Source: Powellomyces hirtus (Eukaryota; Chytridiomycota; Chytridiomycetes; Spizellomycetales; Powellomycetaceae). From it: a DNA stretch of 64,000 nt. Made by a program: the position numbers and the translations under genes. The notes beneath the pieces are model-generated. The model was not told where the DNA came from and did not search any database. It saw nothing but the letters and a program-made list of their open reading frames with translations. Below, in pieces: positions 26,179 to 36,990 of the stretch; position 1 is the first letter of the stretch; every line of letters begins with the position of its first letter. Location: positions 434,001-498,000 of the forward strand of contig JAHLKG010000012.1 in assembly GCA_025526995.1 (NCBI GenBank), read 5' to 3'.

Positions 26179-28376
26179 TCAAGGTTGTGCGGGTGACATG
26201 CTTTGATGCGGCTCCGATCGGGGTGGACCAAAATCAGGGTCCCGTTCTGGTGCCGGAGGGGGCACCACATCCACATATATGGGCCCCAGCGCACTCTGCT
26301 GCGGGGGCTGTTGCGTTTGCGGTTGGTGCAGCTGTGGTTGGTGCCGTGATTGGGTGTGATGAAGGTGATTTTTGAGGAGCTGCTCTTGCGGATGTTGTTG
26401 CTGCTGTTGTTTGTTATTATGGGGAGACGTATGGTCTCCAGAGTCCATTACCAGGTGTCGAGATTGTCCGTCCGAATGAGAAGACGAGGGTGGAAGGGTA
26501 TTGTGAGGCCGCGACGGGCCTGCATGGCTTGGGATAGGACTGCTTCTCCCGGGGTGATTCGGCCGGAGAACATGTGTTTGTGGCGGCTGTTGGAATTGCT
26601 GCTGATGCAGCGGTGGCTGGTGAAGCTGGTGATGGGGTTGGTGGTGCGGATGATGCGGGATATGCTGTGGTAGAACCGTGTTCGGAGAAACATTCGAAGT
26701 GGGAGCTACCGAACCCCTTCCCGCTGCCAGTTTCATCTCGTAGCGCTTGTGTAGACGATCGAGCTGGTCTGCCAGTGTTCGGTTTCCATACTCGAGATGC
26801 CGGATGAACCCGACCGCATTATGAAGAATCACGCTCTTGCTGGTCCCAAGATTGCCCCCGGTGGCGCCCGGAACGAGGTCGGCAAGCGCTTTGAACCCAG
26901 AACTGGACAGGTGAAGAATAGCATGACCACGAGCGACATTTGTTAGTAGATGGAAACAAAGATAAATAGCGTTCAAAACATACCGAATCAGAGTTCTTCG
27001 CTTCTGTTCCGAAACAATATGGTTAGTCCGCTTTTCCTGCTCTGTCAGCAATTCTCGCCCGTTCCGGCGTTTCGTGTCCTTAGAGACCCGTGCCGCCCGC
27101 GATCCCCCAACTCCCTTCTTCGTGGCCTTGCCACTGGTCGTGGAGCTACTGGCCGCTGCGGCATCACTGGATGATCCCGTCTGGTTGTTCGAAGGTTCTG
27201 TGGGTGATGGTGAAGGCGAATTGGCAACTTCGGCCGAATTTGCACTCTCTCCCGTTATTAGATGTGGAGGTGAGGATTCCGCATGCGAAGATGGTTGTTG
27301 GTCGGCCGAAACCCGGGTTTTCCCTGATTTTGAGCGGGGCATGGAGTTTGGCGGAGCAGATGATGGCGGCATCGGTCGCGATGTTTGGATATATAGTGGT
27401 GCCGGAGTCGGACCAGGCATGGAAACTGAGTTTCCTGAAGACATCATCCGCTGAGAATTTCCACCCGAGCCTTCCCACGATTGCGTCTGCGGAAGATGTG
27501 GAGGATGATGAGAATGTTGTTTATGCATCGGTGGTGGATGTTGAGCAGCTGAGTCGCGGTGCAGCCATTCGTCCACATTCACCAGAAACGGCGGGCCCAC
27601 CATAGCGTTCGGCGGAGCGGAGGGAGCACCAGGGGCCCCGTATGAGTGGTGGTGCTGGGGCAAGCGCTGGTCCATGTACATTGCAGTAGCGTCCATTGTC
27701 CCTGTTAGTGGGTCGAAGCCGGGGAACTGGTGATGGGACATTGTCATTGCGGTCGTTGCATCGTCGGGTCCCCAGAAAGTATCCAAAAACTCGGAAAAAT
27801 ACTTCTGCTCTACGTCGTTAAGCAGGGTGTCGCCAGGGATCATTGGGATAGCTGACGGTGACATCGGGAAGGGAACTTGCAGCTCCTCGGGCATTGCCAT
27901 GAATGCCGGTCGTTGGTGTGCAAATGCTGGTTCGGGAGGAATGCTCTATGGTTTAATAAGAGGACACAGAGGACAATGAATGCAACAAGCTGACAGAATC
28001 CCCACCATTATTGGTGGCATTTGGCGACACCGTACTCCCCATCCCGACGACGATGTCTTTTTGAGGGTCAAAGTATGTTTGTGAACCTGCACCATACAGA
28101 CAAAAGGAGCGACGGACAGTTGAGTTCCGCAGCCTCATTCATAACGTCGACAGATGCATGCTCTTCCGGTGGAGACATGCCCAACCAATACCAATACCGC
28201 GAACTGGCAGGTTAGCGCGCAAGTGTACACTCACCAAACACAGTGTTGTACCCGAGAGAAAAGGACCTGTCTTCCGCAGGTGGGGTCAGATGGCCGGCAA
28301 CCTCTATGACTCTGTTGTTGCCGGTGCGTCCAGTGATATAAGGTTGTACTCTCTGCAAGTTGCTTTCGTCGTCCAT
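26179..28376 (-). CDS. Basic helix-loop-helix transcription factor
   Basis: Four exons: 28376-28235, 28086-27995, 27945-26984, 26902-26179, giving 639 aa. The 81-nt last intron splits the bHLH domain; removal gives NHIVSEQKRRTLIRSGF, then LVPGATGG, TSKSVILHNAVGFIRHLE. The basic region has His387, Glu391 and Arg395 in the spacing that in class B bHLH proteins contacts the CACGTG E-box. The rest is disordered: Pro/Ser/His-rich N-terminus and a C-terminus full of His/Gln/Pro runs. A helical extension after helix 2 (YGNRTLADQLDRLHKRYEM) could be a short zipper. Exons 1-2 are supported by phase and splice signals; the donor of intron 2 (GTCAGC) is non-consensus, so the join between exons 2 and 3 is the weakest point. 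An alternative is a start at the Met at 27900. Targets unknown. Confidence 0.87.
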
Positions 28377-29353
28377 GTGTTCTTACGCACGCATGGGAGG
28401 ATCGAAAGAAGCCCTGGGCGCGGGAGGTTGTCGGGCTTCAGCTGCTGAATGAGCAACAGATGACGGAGACTGGCGGCGCGCGTGGTGGACTGGTATACAG
28501 ACAAGGTCAAGGGCAAGACCAGACAAGTGTGATTGACGAAATAACTATCTGGGTATTCTGTATCAGTGCAAGTTGCTGTCAATAAGCTCAAGTGAGTGAG
28601 GTGGAAGGGCAAGTGCAATAGGGTCCTGGGTGTGCGTGGAAAACTAGGTTCCGTATGTAGTCTGGAGGTCTGAAGCTGTTGCTTTCCCCACTTGGATTTG
28701 ACAGTTCTATCAATACCCCCCAAGTATCTACGCAGTCCCTTACGCTACTCCCATAATAACATGGTGACTCCACAGAGGCTCCACATCAGCCGTGGTATGT
28801 CAGGTGGCCCCCTTGTGGTACAGATTTTCACGAAAACCATTTTTTTTACGTACCCAACCTGCAATTTGTTGAGGATCGCGCACGAACATTGGATTTTGGG
28901 ATTTGGGCTGAGCCTTTTCATGCCCGTCCCCTGGGCCCTGGGTCAGCTAATTGCTTGCTGTGGTGTGATTTTGGTCAAGGTTTTAATATTTCCACGTCGT
29001 GCATGGTAGGAAACAGTCGAGTTGAACAGCACCAGATTACTGTAACCTGAAGTGGCATTTTTTCACGAGAAAGTGTTGACTGCCTCCTCCAGGGCCATCG
29101 CGACAAATAACGTCTCTCTGTTGTCTGTGCCTGAAAAGCCAACAGACTGCGGCTGATCGCCAACCACACAGGACAGATCATCCATTCAATCTTTTTACCG
29201 CATAACCATCACAGAGAAAACACTGTATTTACTTCTATTTCTTTCTGGCAATATGTACAAACGGTTTTTGATATGTCTTTTATGGTATGTGTTTCGGCCC
29301 ACCTCCCACCAGTCCTCATGGTTGGTCGAATATCACAAGTGCCGTCCATGACT
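28377..29353. other. Intergenic region
   Basis: Nearly 1 kb upstream of the bHLH gene and downstream of the four-helix membrane protein gene. Short frames only; nothing supportable. Confidence 0.4.
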
Positions 29354-30266
29354 CTAGACACGGACTTCATCGTGCCGGTGAGTCATCTGCGTTTGTGTCG
29401 TACGCTTGACTCCGTGAGAAGTGACTCTCCTTCCACATCTCTCAAAGACAGCGCTGAAGAGGGTGATGAGGAAGGCGGCGCCCATCAAAGCCGCAACGAC
29501 AATCAGGAACGTGCGCGGTTTGGCAAAACTCGATCCCTGGTCGGTAGCGTTCACGAATCGCGCGACTGTTGAAGAAATCGAGGCAACGATCTTGTCGATT
29601 TCAGGAGCGATCAGCTCGCGCAGTTTGGCAAAGTAAACAAGAAGGGCTGCGTCGGCGATGACGGTGGCGAGGGTTGTGAAGAGGAGGAGAGTGTAGACTA
29701 GCGGTGTTACCACGCGGTGATGCAGGAATAGCATCAGGGAAAGGACTGCAAGACCAAGAAACAAAATAATCAGAAAACGAGCGTGGATGCTTTACGGCAA
29801 TGACATGGACTTACGTATAGAGGCGGCGATGGTGGCGATGGATGCAACGGCGACATCTTTGACAATGCGCAGGTAGCTGCACGCGTCTCCAATGACCACA
29901 CACATGTCAATCGGCTTGCAGTCCGCCTCGACGCCAGTGTCGATGGCGTCAATTGCTGGGAGATAGTCGGGAATGCCCGTCACGCAGAACGCACGCAAGT
30001 TTACTTTGAGAGTGAGCGTTCCGCCCAGAATCCCCACGCCATTGACTCCGTAGCCCATCTAACAGCGCAAAATCAGAATGTCAGGCTTAACGCACGAATA
30101 GAATAGAATGTGTCCTATTGATTGTTACCCTTTGTTCGAACCAGGCAGTGCGAGATCGGTAAGCAGTGACCATCAAGGCCAGAGCGACCGAGGTGAGAAT
30201 GACAAGAATGATAGGTGCGGGTCGGAACGCGAACGTGCGCGGCTTTGCATGTTGCACTCGCGCCAT
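29354..30266 (-). CDS. Predicted four-helix membrane protein, SUR7/claudin-like topology
   Basis: Three exons: 30266-30129, 30058-29815, 29745-29354, all GT-AG and in phase, 257 aa. Membrane helices: TM1 about 17-37 (PAPIILVILTSVALALMV), TM2 about 110-135 (VASIATIAASIRLLSLMLF), TM3 about 138-165 (PLVYTLLLFTTLATVIADAA) and TM4 about 210-232 (TFLIVVAALMGAAFLITLF). The loop between TM1 and TM2 (about 60 residues) carries four cysteines (FCVTG, DCKPIDMC, DACSYL), while the TM3-TM4 loop is an amphipathic helix (LRELIAPEIDKIVASISSTV). TM1, a large Cys-bearing ectodomain, then three more TMs is the layout of SUR7/PalI and claudin-like proteins, but I see no diagnostic motif. The C-terminus is basic and cytosolic. 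Hypothetical. Confidence 0.78.
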
Positions 30267-31166
30267 TATAAGAGTTTTAGGTTGGGGGCGGGGAAAAAAA
30301 GAGAACTTGAGAGTTTGTGTGTGAGTTGCGTGAACGACTGGCTGGCGCTCGGTGGTTCGACTACGGTAGTATAGTATTCAAGAGGTGATAAGCAGAACCA
30401 GCGGGGGGAGCCTTTCGGAGCGCCCTGGTTTATGTACTTTAATTACCACCCATTATTTTGACATCTAGCGATGACATATGTGTGTTTGTGAAGTGTGGAG
30501 GGAAATGATGTCGGGTGTGTTCTGCTCGCGCTACGGTGTGGCTTGGCACGTTAAGATTGCGCTTGGGGATGATGTCACCCTTTCTATTCTCCAACGCAAA
30601 AATTCTCCGTGTATCGTGACATCGTAGTCGTAATGAATATGAAGTCAACCGATCGGCGATAATGAGCTTGTGTTTCAGACTACCATGGTCCCCTTCGACC
30701 GCTTGGCCGTACTGGTTCTGCCTCCCCGTGGCGGGCGACTTGACAGGAGGGTGATTTGACCGGATGGGCTTAGAACTTCAGCGTATCAAAAAAACTAGAG
30801 TGCAACTTCAATTGAAATTGTGTCGAGCAGCATGGCATTTGTGTCGGATATCTACTATATATGCGTCGATCAAGTTACTTTCTTTTTCAAGCCCAAAGTA
30901 GCCAGCGATGAATGCGAGTAAATATCAGGCGGATTCGGGCATCCAAGTCAGCTGAAACGCATATTTCCAGTTGCATGTCTGTCGATGCTGTGGGATCTCC
31001 TACTAGCGAGATAGGATGAGACACGTGCATCAAAGGAGTCGACAGGGACCATCAGACAGAGACGAAACGGTTACATTGCATTAACTCTGGTATTTCGCGT
31101 GCGTGCACGTGCACGGTACAAGATAAGTTATACATTTGAATGTAAAAGAGAGGGAGACCAATTCCA
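30267..31166. other. Intergenic region
   Basis: About 900 bp between a gene start (left) and the 3' end of the PHD gene (right). Two CACGTG hexamers occur at 31022 and 31106, both followed by C rather than A. No gene seen. Confidence 0.4.
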
Positions 31167-33827
31167 TCACGTCGGGCTATTAGCCCTCGAATCTTTATGA
31201 TCCTCGAGCGCAACACCGAGCCCGCGGCCAATCGGGGGCGCTACCAACTTCTTTCCCTCGAACGCGACTATTCTCCGCTTCTGTTTCACCGGTACGCCAG
31301 TGTTGAGGTGACCGAGGACCCTGTCCAATTTGTCAGAGCTGCAAAGCAGACACGTGTATTTGCTGTCCGGTTCTTCAACAAGCTTTTCGTATTGCGCGTG
31401 GGTGAGGTCCGGGTCGCAGTCGACATGGATCCAGCGGTCGCAGGCGTCACAGCAGACCATGGCCGAGTCTTCGTCCTCGCGGTACACGCACATGCAGACG
31501 GGACAGAAGGATTTGTTTTGGTAGTGCTTGTAGCAGGAGGGGCAGTAGGTGCAGAGGTAGGTTCCGAATGCGGATGTGACACCGGTTTGGCCTTTGTTGG
31601 GTGGTATGACTGCGTGCGACCAACTAGCGGCCGTCATTGTCTGGCAAGATGTGCAGTTGGCGCAAAGAGGACACAACCATGTTCCTTCTGGTGCATCGTC
31701 GAGTGGAGGGTCCAGGCAGAAAGTATGGTATCCGCGATCGCACGTATCGCAAAACAGCAGTCTGGAATCGTCTCCAGCCCGTTCACATTTGACACAGGTT
31801 TTGCATTCGCTGCAGTGCCATGGGTATGTCTGCGCCTTGCAGATGAGCACTGCATCGTCAAAATCAATGCACTGCGGGTGATGGTTGGTTTTGCAGCCCG
31901 CGCAGGTGAGTAGCGTGGCTGCGCCCGGTGCGCTTTTCGTAGTGCTTCCCGGAGGGGTTATGCTGTGACAGTGGATGCACGCTGCTGGGTTGATGGCGGG
32001 TGGGCCGACGGGCTTGACGTGATACAGGCATTTTTCACCAGCATTATACACTGGCCGCTTGCACCCGAGACCCGAGCGAGTGATTTCTCCGCAAGCATGT
32101 TCCATATGCTTGATGCGGGACGACATGACAATGGTGCCGGTCGAGTCCAAAGTGCCGTTGACTGGTTGCGCCCGAGCGGGAGCGGGGGTGTAGTCAACTG
32201 CGGCTACTGCGGGCAGTGGTTTTGGCGGAGGTACAAACGTGGGTTGTTCTTCTCTTGACTGGTCGGCGGCTGAGATGACGGGGTTTTCTGTGTTCTCGCT
32301 GACAGAGAAACGAGACCGGTAGATGGGATACATGCCTTGATATTGACCAGGCATGATGGCGACGGGATAGAGCTCTTCCACGGATAGCGTTGGAATATGG
32401 ATCCAAACATCATTTGGATCAGCGGGGAAATCCGGTGCATCGCCGTTACTTGTAGGAGACGAAATGACTGAATTCTCAACCGCAACCGGCGATTGCCATG
32501 TACCCTTCTTGAGCTGAATGGCAATGCTTTGCGGCTGCGTCAAGGATGGAATTTGTTCGATATTGGTATGGCCATCCAAAAATGTGCGAGGTCGGTTCAT
32601 CATCAAGCGACGATTAAAGTCGGCAGCTGATGCCGCGCGCTTGTACAGGACATCGTCACCCGTCAATGAGGCAGTAATTGGGACCCGCGGACCGGTTGTG
32701 AAGGGAAAGTGGATCTCCCGCTCTTCCTGAGTCATCCCTCTGATATTTCGTTTGAGCGCTGATTCGCGAGTTGATAGTTGTGATAGTTTGGAATCTCCCT
32801 TGTTCCTTCCAGTATTTAGCATGTCATCTTCGAAATCCAAGTCTCGGTCGGGTTCTTCGGGTGGTTCTTCTTGGTCTCCCACCCAATAGTCGTCCCGCAC
32901 GAGTTTTCCGCGTTTGACAACTTTGTGTCCAAACGACCTGAAGATGCTGCGTGCGGTTGCGACTGATACCGGGCGTCGACGGAGCTGACCGGGTAGCAAA
33001 CCCGTTTCGACAAGATACTCTTTGTCGGCTTCATCGCCTTGAACACGAGTGATGTGAGGATTCTTCAGGAAGAAGATGTATGTGTCACGGTATGCAAGCG
33101 TTTTGGCAATGTCAACCGTCAGCATGTATCGTCGAGTCGGATGCCGCGGGAGAGTGAATGTTTTCATTTTATATTCACGTCCGCCGAGAAGATCACCATC
33201 CTTTGAGATTTTGAGTTCGCCCTTTTCATCCCATTCCGTCTCAAAGTCTTCATCGTTTACATTTTTGACACCGTAAACATCTTTTGGTTCTGGTTTGGCA
33301 GAAGCTGGTGGGCGGCCTCGCCCACGAGGGGCGGGTGTTGAAACGGGTTGCGATAATGCTGAAACTCGTTTGTGTTCTATCTGCGATTTCTTGTCGGATG
33401 GGCGGACATCGATCATTTGATTTTCCTTTGTTTCATCTATGGTCGAATCGTTGTCGTTGTCGTCGTCCAATTCATCACCAACATCCAACATTGAGTCGTC
33501 ATCTGCATTTGCAGCATCATCCAGGTTCCGTCCATTCTCTTTTGCAGTCGCTGTTAATTTTCTCCGGCCTCGTTTGGTGGGTGTTCCAATCGATTCAGTG
33601 TCGCTGCCAGGGGCCGACTGATCGTCGCCATTAGTGAGGGTGTGTGTTTTTCTTTTCCGGCCACGAGTTGATGGGGTTGATGGTGCCGAGCCAGATTGCT
33701 GGTTTGTGTCGATGCCATTGGTCACGCCGGTTGTCTCGGGTAAGCTTACGCTCGTGGCTGTACCGTTGTGGGAAGGCGGGAGGTGGGTAGCCACCGAGGT
33801 CACTGGGGCCGTACTGGGGTTCTCCAT
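31167..33827 (-). CDS. Rsc7/Swp82-domain protein with PHD finger cluster (SWI/SNF-type chromatin remodelling subunit)
   Basis: Single exon, 886 aa. Residues 1-180 are acidic/low complexity with basic AT-hook-like patches (RGRKRK, RGRGRPP). Residues about 195-310 match the Rsc7/Swp82 domain: KGELKISKDGDLLGGREYK, FTLPRHPTRRYML, AYRDTYIFF, then VSVATARSIFRSFGHKVV. At about 573 a C-x9-C-x10-C-x2-H cluster (CGEITRSGLGC...CLYH) may bind zinc. The C-terminus has three Cys/His units: 617-677 (extended), 678-722 (CVKC...FCDTCDRGYHTFC...CPLC, canonical PHD) and 775-829 (FCPVC...CCDACDRWIHVDC...CLLC, PHD). Yeast Rsc7/Npl6 and Swp82 lack PHD fingers; the animal PBAF/BAF45 subunits (PHF10, DPF) have them. 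The combination suggests a nuclear SWI/SNF/RSC subunit that reads histone tails. Basic residues precede the C-terminus. Confidence 0.9.
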   Translation of the reverse strand: MENPSTAPVTSVATHLPPSHNGTATSVSLPETTGVTNGIDTNQQSGSAPSTPSTRGRKRKTHTLTNGDDQSAPGSDTESIGTPTKRGRRKLTATAKENGRNLDDAANADDDSMLDVGDELDDDNDNDSTIDETKENQMIDVRPSDKKSQIEHKRVSALSQPVSTPAPRGRGRPPASAKPEPKDVYGVKNVNDEDFETEWDEKGELKISKDGDLLGGREYKMKTFTLPRHPTRRYMLTVDIAKTLAYRDTYIFFLKNPHITRVQGDEADKEYLVETGLLPGQLRRRPVSVATARSIFRSFGHKVVKRGKLVRDDYWVGDQEEPPEEPDRDLDFEDDMLNTGRNKGDSKLSQLSTRESALKRNIRGMTQEEREIHFPFTTGPRVPITASLTGDDVLYKRAASAADFNRRLMMNRPRTFLDGHTNIEQIPSLTQPQSIAIQLKKGTWQSPVAVENSVISSPTSNGDAPDFPADPNDVWIHIPTLSVEELYPVAIMPGQYQGMYPIYRSRFSVSENTENPVISAADQSREEQPTFVPPPKPLPAVAAVDYTPAPARAQPVNGTLDSTGTIVMSSRIKHMEHACGEITRSGLGCKRPVYNAGEKCLYHVKPVGPPAINPAACIHCHSITPPGSTTKSAPGAATLLTCAGCKTNHHPQCIDFDDAVLICKAQTYPWHCSECKTCVKCERAGDDSRLLFCDTCDRGYHTFCLDPPLDDAPEGTWLCPLCANCTSCQTMTAASWSHAVIPPNKGQTGVTSAFGTYLCTYCPSCYKHYQNKSFCPVCMCVYREDEDSAMVCCDACDRWIHVDCDPDLTHAQYEKLVEEPDSKYTCLLCSSDKLDRVLGHLNTGVPVKQKRRIVAFEGKKLVAPPIGRGLGVALEDHKDSRANSPT

Positions 33828-34601
33828 ATTATTGTTGGCGCAAGTCGTAGCGTTGGGTCAGTTTCACTCTCGCGCACCGCGAACGAGAAGGGCCGCACAA
33901 AATTCTATACTACAATCACACACAGCACTCAATAGGATACTGGGCCACACAGGTAGATTTATGCTGGTCGTGTTGGTCCCAGAAATATCTGGTAGAATGT
34001 TGAGCAAGGGAATAGCAGTTGTGTGCGAGAACTGTGGGTAAAACAAGTGGCGCGCCTAGCGAAAATACGCGACTGGAAAATAATTGTCCCTGAAAAATCG
34101 ACTTCAATCCTCGATAAGGTCAGATCACTCTGGTATTTTTTTGAGTTTTTTTTTTTTCATGCAAAGTTATAGAGCTCTGCTACGACGTTTTCAGTTCAAA
34201 TCTTCTATACCACCTTTCATCCTTCGCGTATAGCCGATTTGGAATGACGTGGATTGAAAGCAGCGTAAGGCATACTGGGAGGTTCCTGGAAAAAGTCACC
34301 TCCCCGAGGGGGCACAGGATCTTGCGCAGGAGATTAGAGAAGATGTAAATGAAAAAGAACGGCATGAACATCCTTCGCTATTTCTTGTTGAAAAATGATG
34401 TTTAGACGCAGTCTTCCCCTATTTTTGCAAAAAAAAAACACCTCCACTCCCCGGTGCTTCGCTAGCACAAGAACAGTGGTCATACAAGCACATGCGTCTG
34501 CTAATGCTATTTTTCGGTCAATTTTGGTCAAAACCCTCGTCTTTGTATATATGTTTCATTGGTCTTTTGTTTGATTGGCGCCCGGGCTTTGGCGGCAATG
34601 T
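33828..34601. other. Intergenic region
   Basis: Holds the promoter side of the PHD gene and the 3' flank of the small helical protein gene. T-rich runs near 34137-34160 and an A-run near 34430. No gene recognised. Confidence 0.4.
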
Positions 34602-35022
34602 TTACAAAACCCCAATCTCATCCTCGTCCACGTCGTCGTGACCCAAGACGGTTTCTTTCAACTCTACAGCAGCTTCCTTCATCTCTACTGCAGCGTGCTT
34701 GAGTGTTTCAAGGGCCGATCCGGCAAGGTCGATAGCCGAGTGATAAGCGGTGGACGCGGTTGCCAAAGCAGAGTTGTAGGTGCTGTTTTCGTGTGAGTCA
34801 GCCGAGCTACTGTTCGAGTCGGCTGAACTGTTTTGCGAAGCGGACGCGGGAAGTGGGAAGGGAGCCGGAGCAGGCGTATCGACATTCTCGAAAACGTGTC
34901 CAGCGGCGGTCTGTCGTGCCTTGTCCATCTATGGTGAACCTGTCAATTGGCTGTTTGATGCATTGAACCAGAGCTGAAATAAACGTAGCCCTCACCATTA
35001 CAGTCTCCTGAGCAGATGCCAT
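34602..35022 (-). CDS. Small Ser/Ala-rich amphipathic-helix protein, unknown
   Basis: Two exons, 35022-34996 (nine codons, MASAQETVM) and 34928-34602, joined over a 67-nt GTGAGG...ATAG intron, giving 117 aa. The middle is a low-complexity Pro/Ser/Asn stretch; from about residue 62 a helix-forming Ala-rich region carries repeated VELKE/VEMKE heptad-like units (HAAVEMKEAAVELKETV) and the protein ends in an acidic DDVDEDEIGVL. The helical part looks like LEA/apolipoprotein-type amphipathic repeats that might coat membranes or act in stress, but there is no diagnostic motif. Not recognised; function open. Confidence 0.6.
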
Positions 35023-36990
35023 TATTTTGTTGGAGCTTGTTGAAAGGAGGAAGTTTTCAGGGAAATCGTTTCGTATGTTATCGTGAGGAATCAGTTTGGG
35101 ACGTCAGTTGTTTACGCCGTGCAAGTTGCGACTCTTGATTGAGCGCGCGCAAACGCGTGACTAACGCGCGAACCACTGACGAAAGGCATACATTCCGAAA
35201 TGTGCACCAACGCATGTATGAATGTCGGAACCGTATTGTACAATGAGGTCGGATTCACAAATGGGGCGAGGATCCTCGCACAGCAATAGACACTATTCAA
35301 AAAAGCTTTCAGGCCAACGGAAACTATTCGGGGAACGAGGATGCTCGGAGCGCCACACCCTACGCCAACTCAACAGAAGACGCCAGTCAAGGTCCGATGC
35401 CCAACTTCAGAACTCCGGAAGAGGTCTTGTCGGTTGCTTTGATGACTCCTTGTAATGCTTGGAAGGCGGCTCCCGACTTTCCGGGTTGTGCCGCTTTCAG
35501 CTACTGTAATTCTTCACCAGCCCTTTTTTACCGTGTTCATTATGCTTTTGGGCGTCCGGTGTAGGAGCTAATATACCGCAAATGGGCAGGGGCCATAGAT
35601 GAGCTTTGCCATGATCGACTATGCATTGCGACTGCTAGTGTGGTTCACTGGCGGGAGGTCACGCCCTGTTTTCTGCGCAGGGCTGCTCATACTGCGGCGA
35701 CCCCTGCGAACTTTATGCGAGAAGTGATTTGCGCTTCAGTCTTAGAGGTCGTGCGTGCCTCAATTTGTGCAATGAGCGTGCAAAGTGCCATCACCTTCCT
35801 GTATGCGCCCGCCATATCTCGCTAGTATCACGTAGGTGACACAAGATCATGGCAGGTCTCGTGCACTCGAGAGCAAACCAACGGAAAAGCAACCAAAGTA
35901 TTCTGCCTAATGAGATACGATATATCGATATCATACTATTCTCTATTGGCCCCTTCTGCCAAGGGCTAGCTAGTACAACTTTTGCAATTTGTGGAGGGGG
36001 GCAAGGCCAGCTGCCCTTCTTTGGGGAGGCGGGGCGTTGGCTGCTTACGGAACATTGAGTCACACGACATCCAACGCGTGTGTCATATTGAATTGAGGGA
36101 GGGCGGAAGGGAAGGAAGGAAGGTCAGACGACGCGCCGCCTCCATTGAACCCAACCATCAAGGTTAAGCCTCCCGCCTCATCTGCCCCCAATTCGCCAAT
36201 CAGCCAATCGCAGCCGTCTACGCTGTTGACCCAAAGCCATCAGTCAGTCACTCGTTTGTACAATCATAACCCATCATAATATAATAATCAACAATCTGTA
36301 CATTCTGTGGCGCAGGGAGGGAATTGACCTGCTGACCATGTGATGGCCGAACCCCCTTCCCTCTCTCGCTTCCTTTCCTTTGTAGGCTGGGGGGTTGCTA
36401 TGCTTCCTGTGAACTTCCTTCTCATTCAACTTCTGCCACGATTCAGACAGCCAATGAGAGCACATCCCTCATTTCTGGACGCAATGGAACTCTTAGTCTG
36501 AGTCATTCATTGCTGTAGGAGAATAGTTATGCATATCATGATCACTCCCGCCCGCCCTCAAGGGGCCTCAAATTGGTTGCCGCTGGTTGGGTCACGCCCC
36601 CATTTTCCCATAGATACTCGCATACTTTACCCCCATAGTGAGTGTGTGAGTCAATGTGAGGGCGGGGGCCCCGAGGCAGAATCCAAAAGGGTCATCTGCA
36701 AGGGCTGTGTGGTTTACCCCCCCCCCGTTATAAAGGGAGACCTGCATTCCCACGCCCCCCACTCTTGTTTTCATACATGCAAAAATACAAACACACTTCA
36801 ACTCTCAAACACACCCAGTAACCTTCCTTGTTCCAATTTGCAAGAGATATATTTCCTCTTGCACATACACATCACACTCTTTCTCCTCACTGCTCTTCAC
36901 CATCCTCACCCCGCGTGATAAACCTGCGTTTCGTTCGTCCACTCTTCCTTCCATCATAGCAAAGCTCAACCCCCCCTATTGTTGCCAAAG
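35023..36990. other. Long divergent intergenic region
   Basis: About 2 kb between the small helical protein gene and the questin-oxidase-like gene. Its right end is CT-rich with a C-run followed by a TATA box (36729) and a long pyrimidine-rich leader, typical of a strongly expressed gene. Several frames of 60-80 codons have no recognisable features. Confidence 0.45.
36729..36736 (+). promoter_or_regulatory. TATA box of the questin-oxidase-like gene
   Basis: TATAAAGG about 255 bp before the ATG at 36991, followed by a CT-rich leader. Confidence 0.5.

Noticed and set aside
27074..27605. Long antisense frames over the bHLH gene (126 and 171 codons)
   Set aside because: They mirror the low-complexity coding strand and contain no recognisable domain.
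30340..30380. GGTTCGACTAC resembling a tRNA B box
   Set aside because: Lacks the expected CC and a matching A box or cloverleaf.
31197..31913. Antisense frame of 238 codons over the PHD gene
   Set aside because: Shadow of the Cys-rich PHD coding strand.
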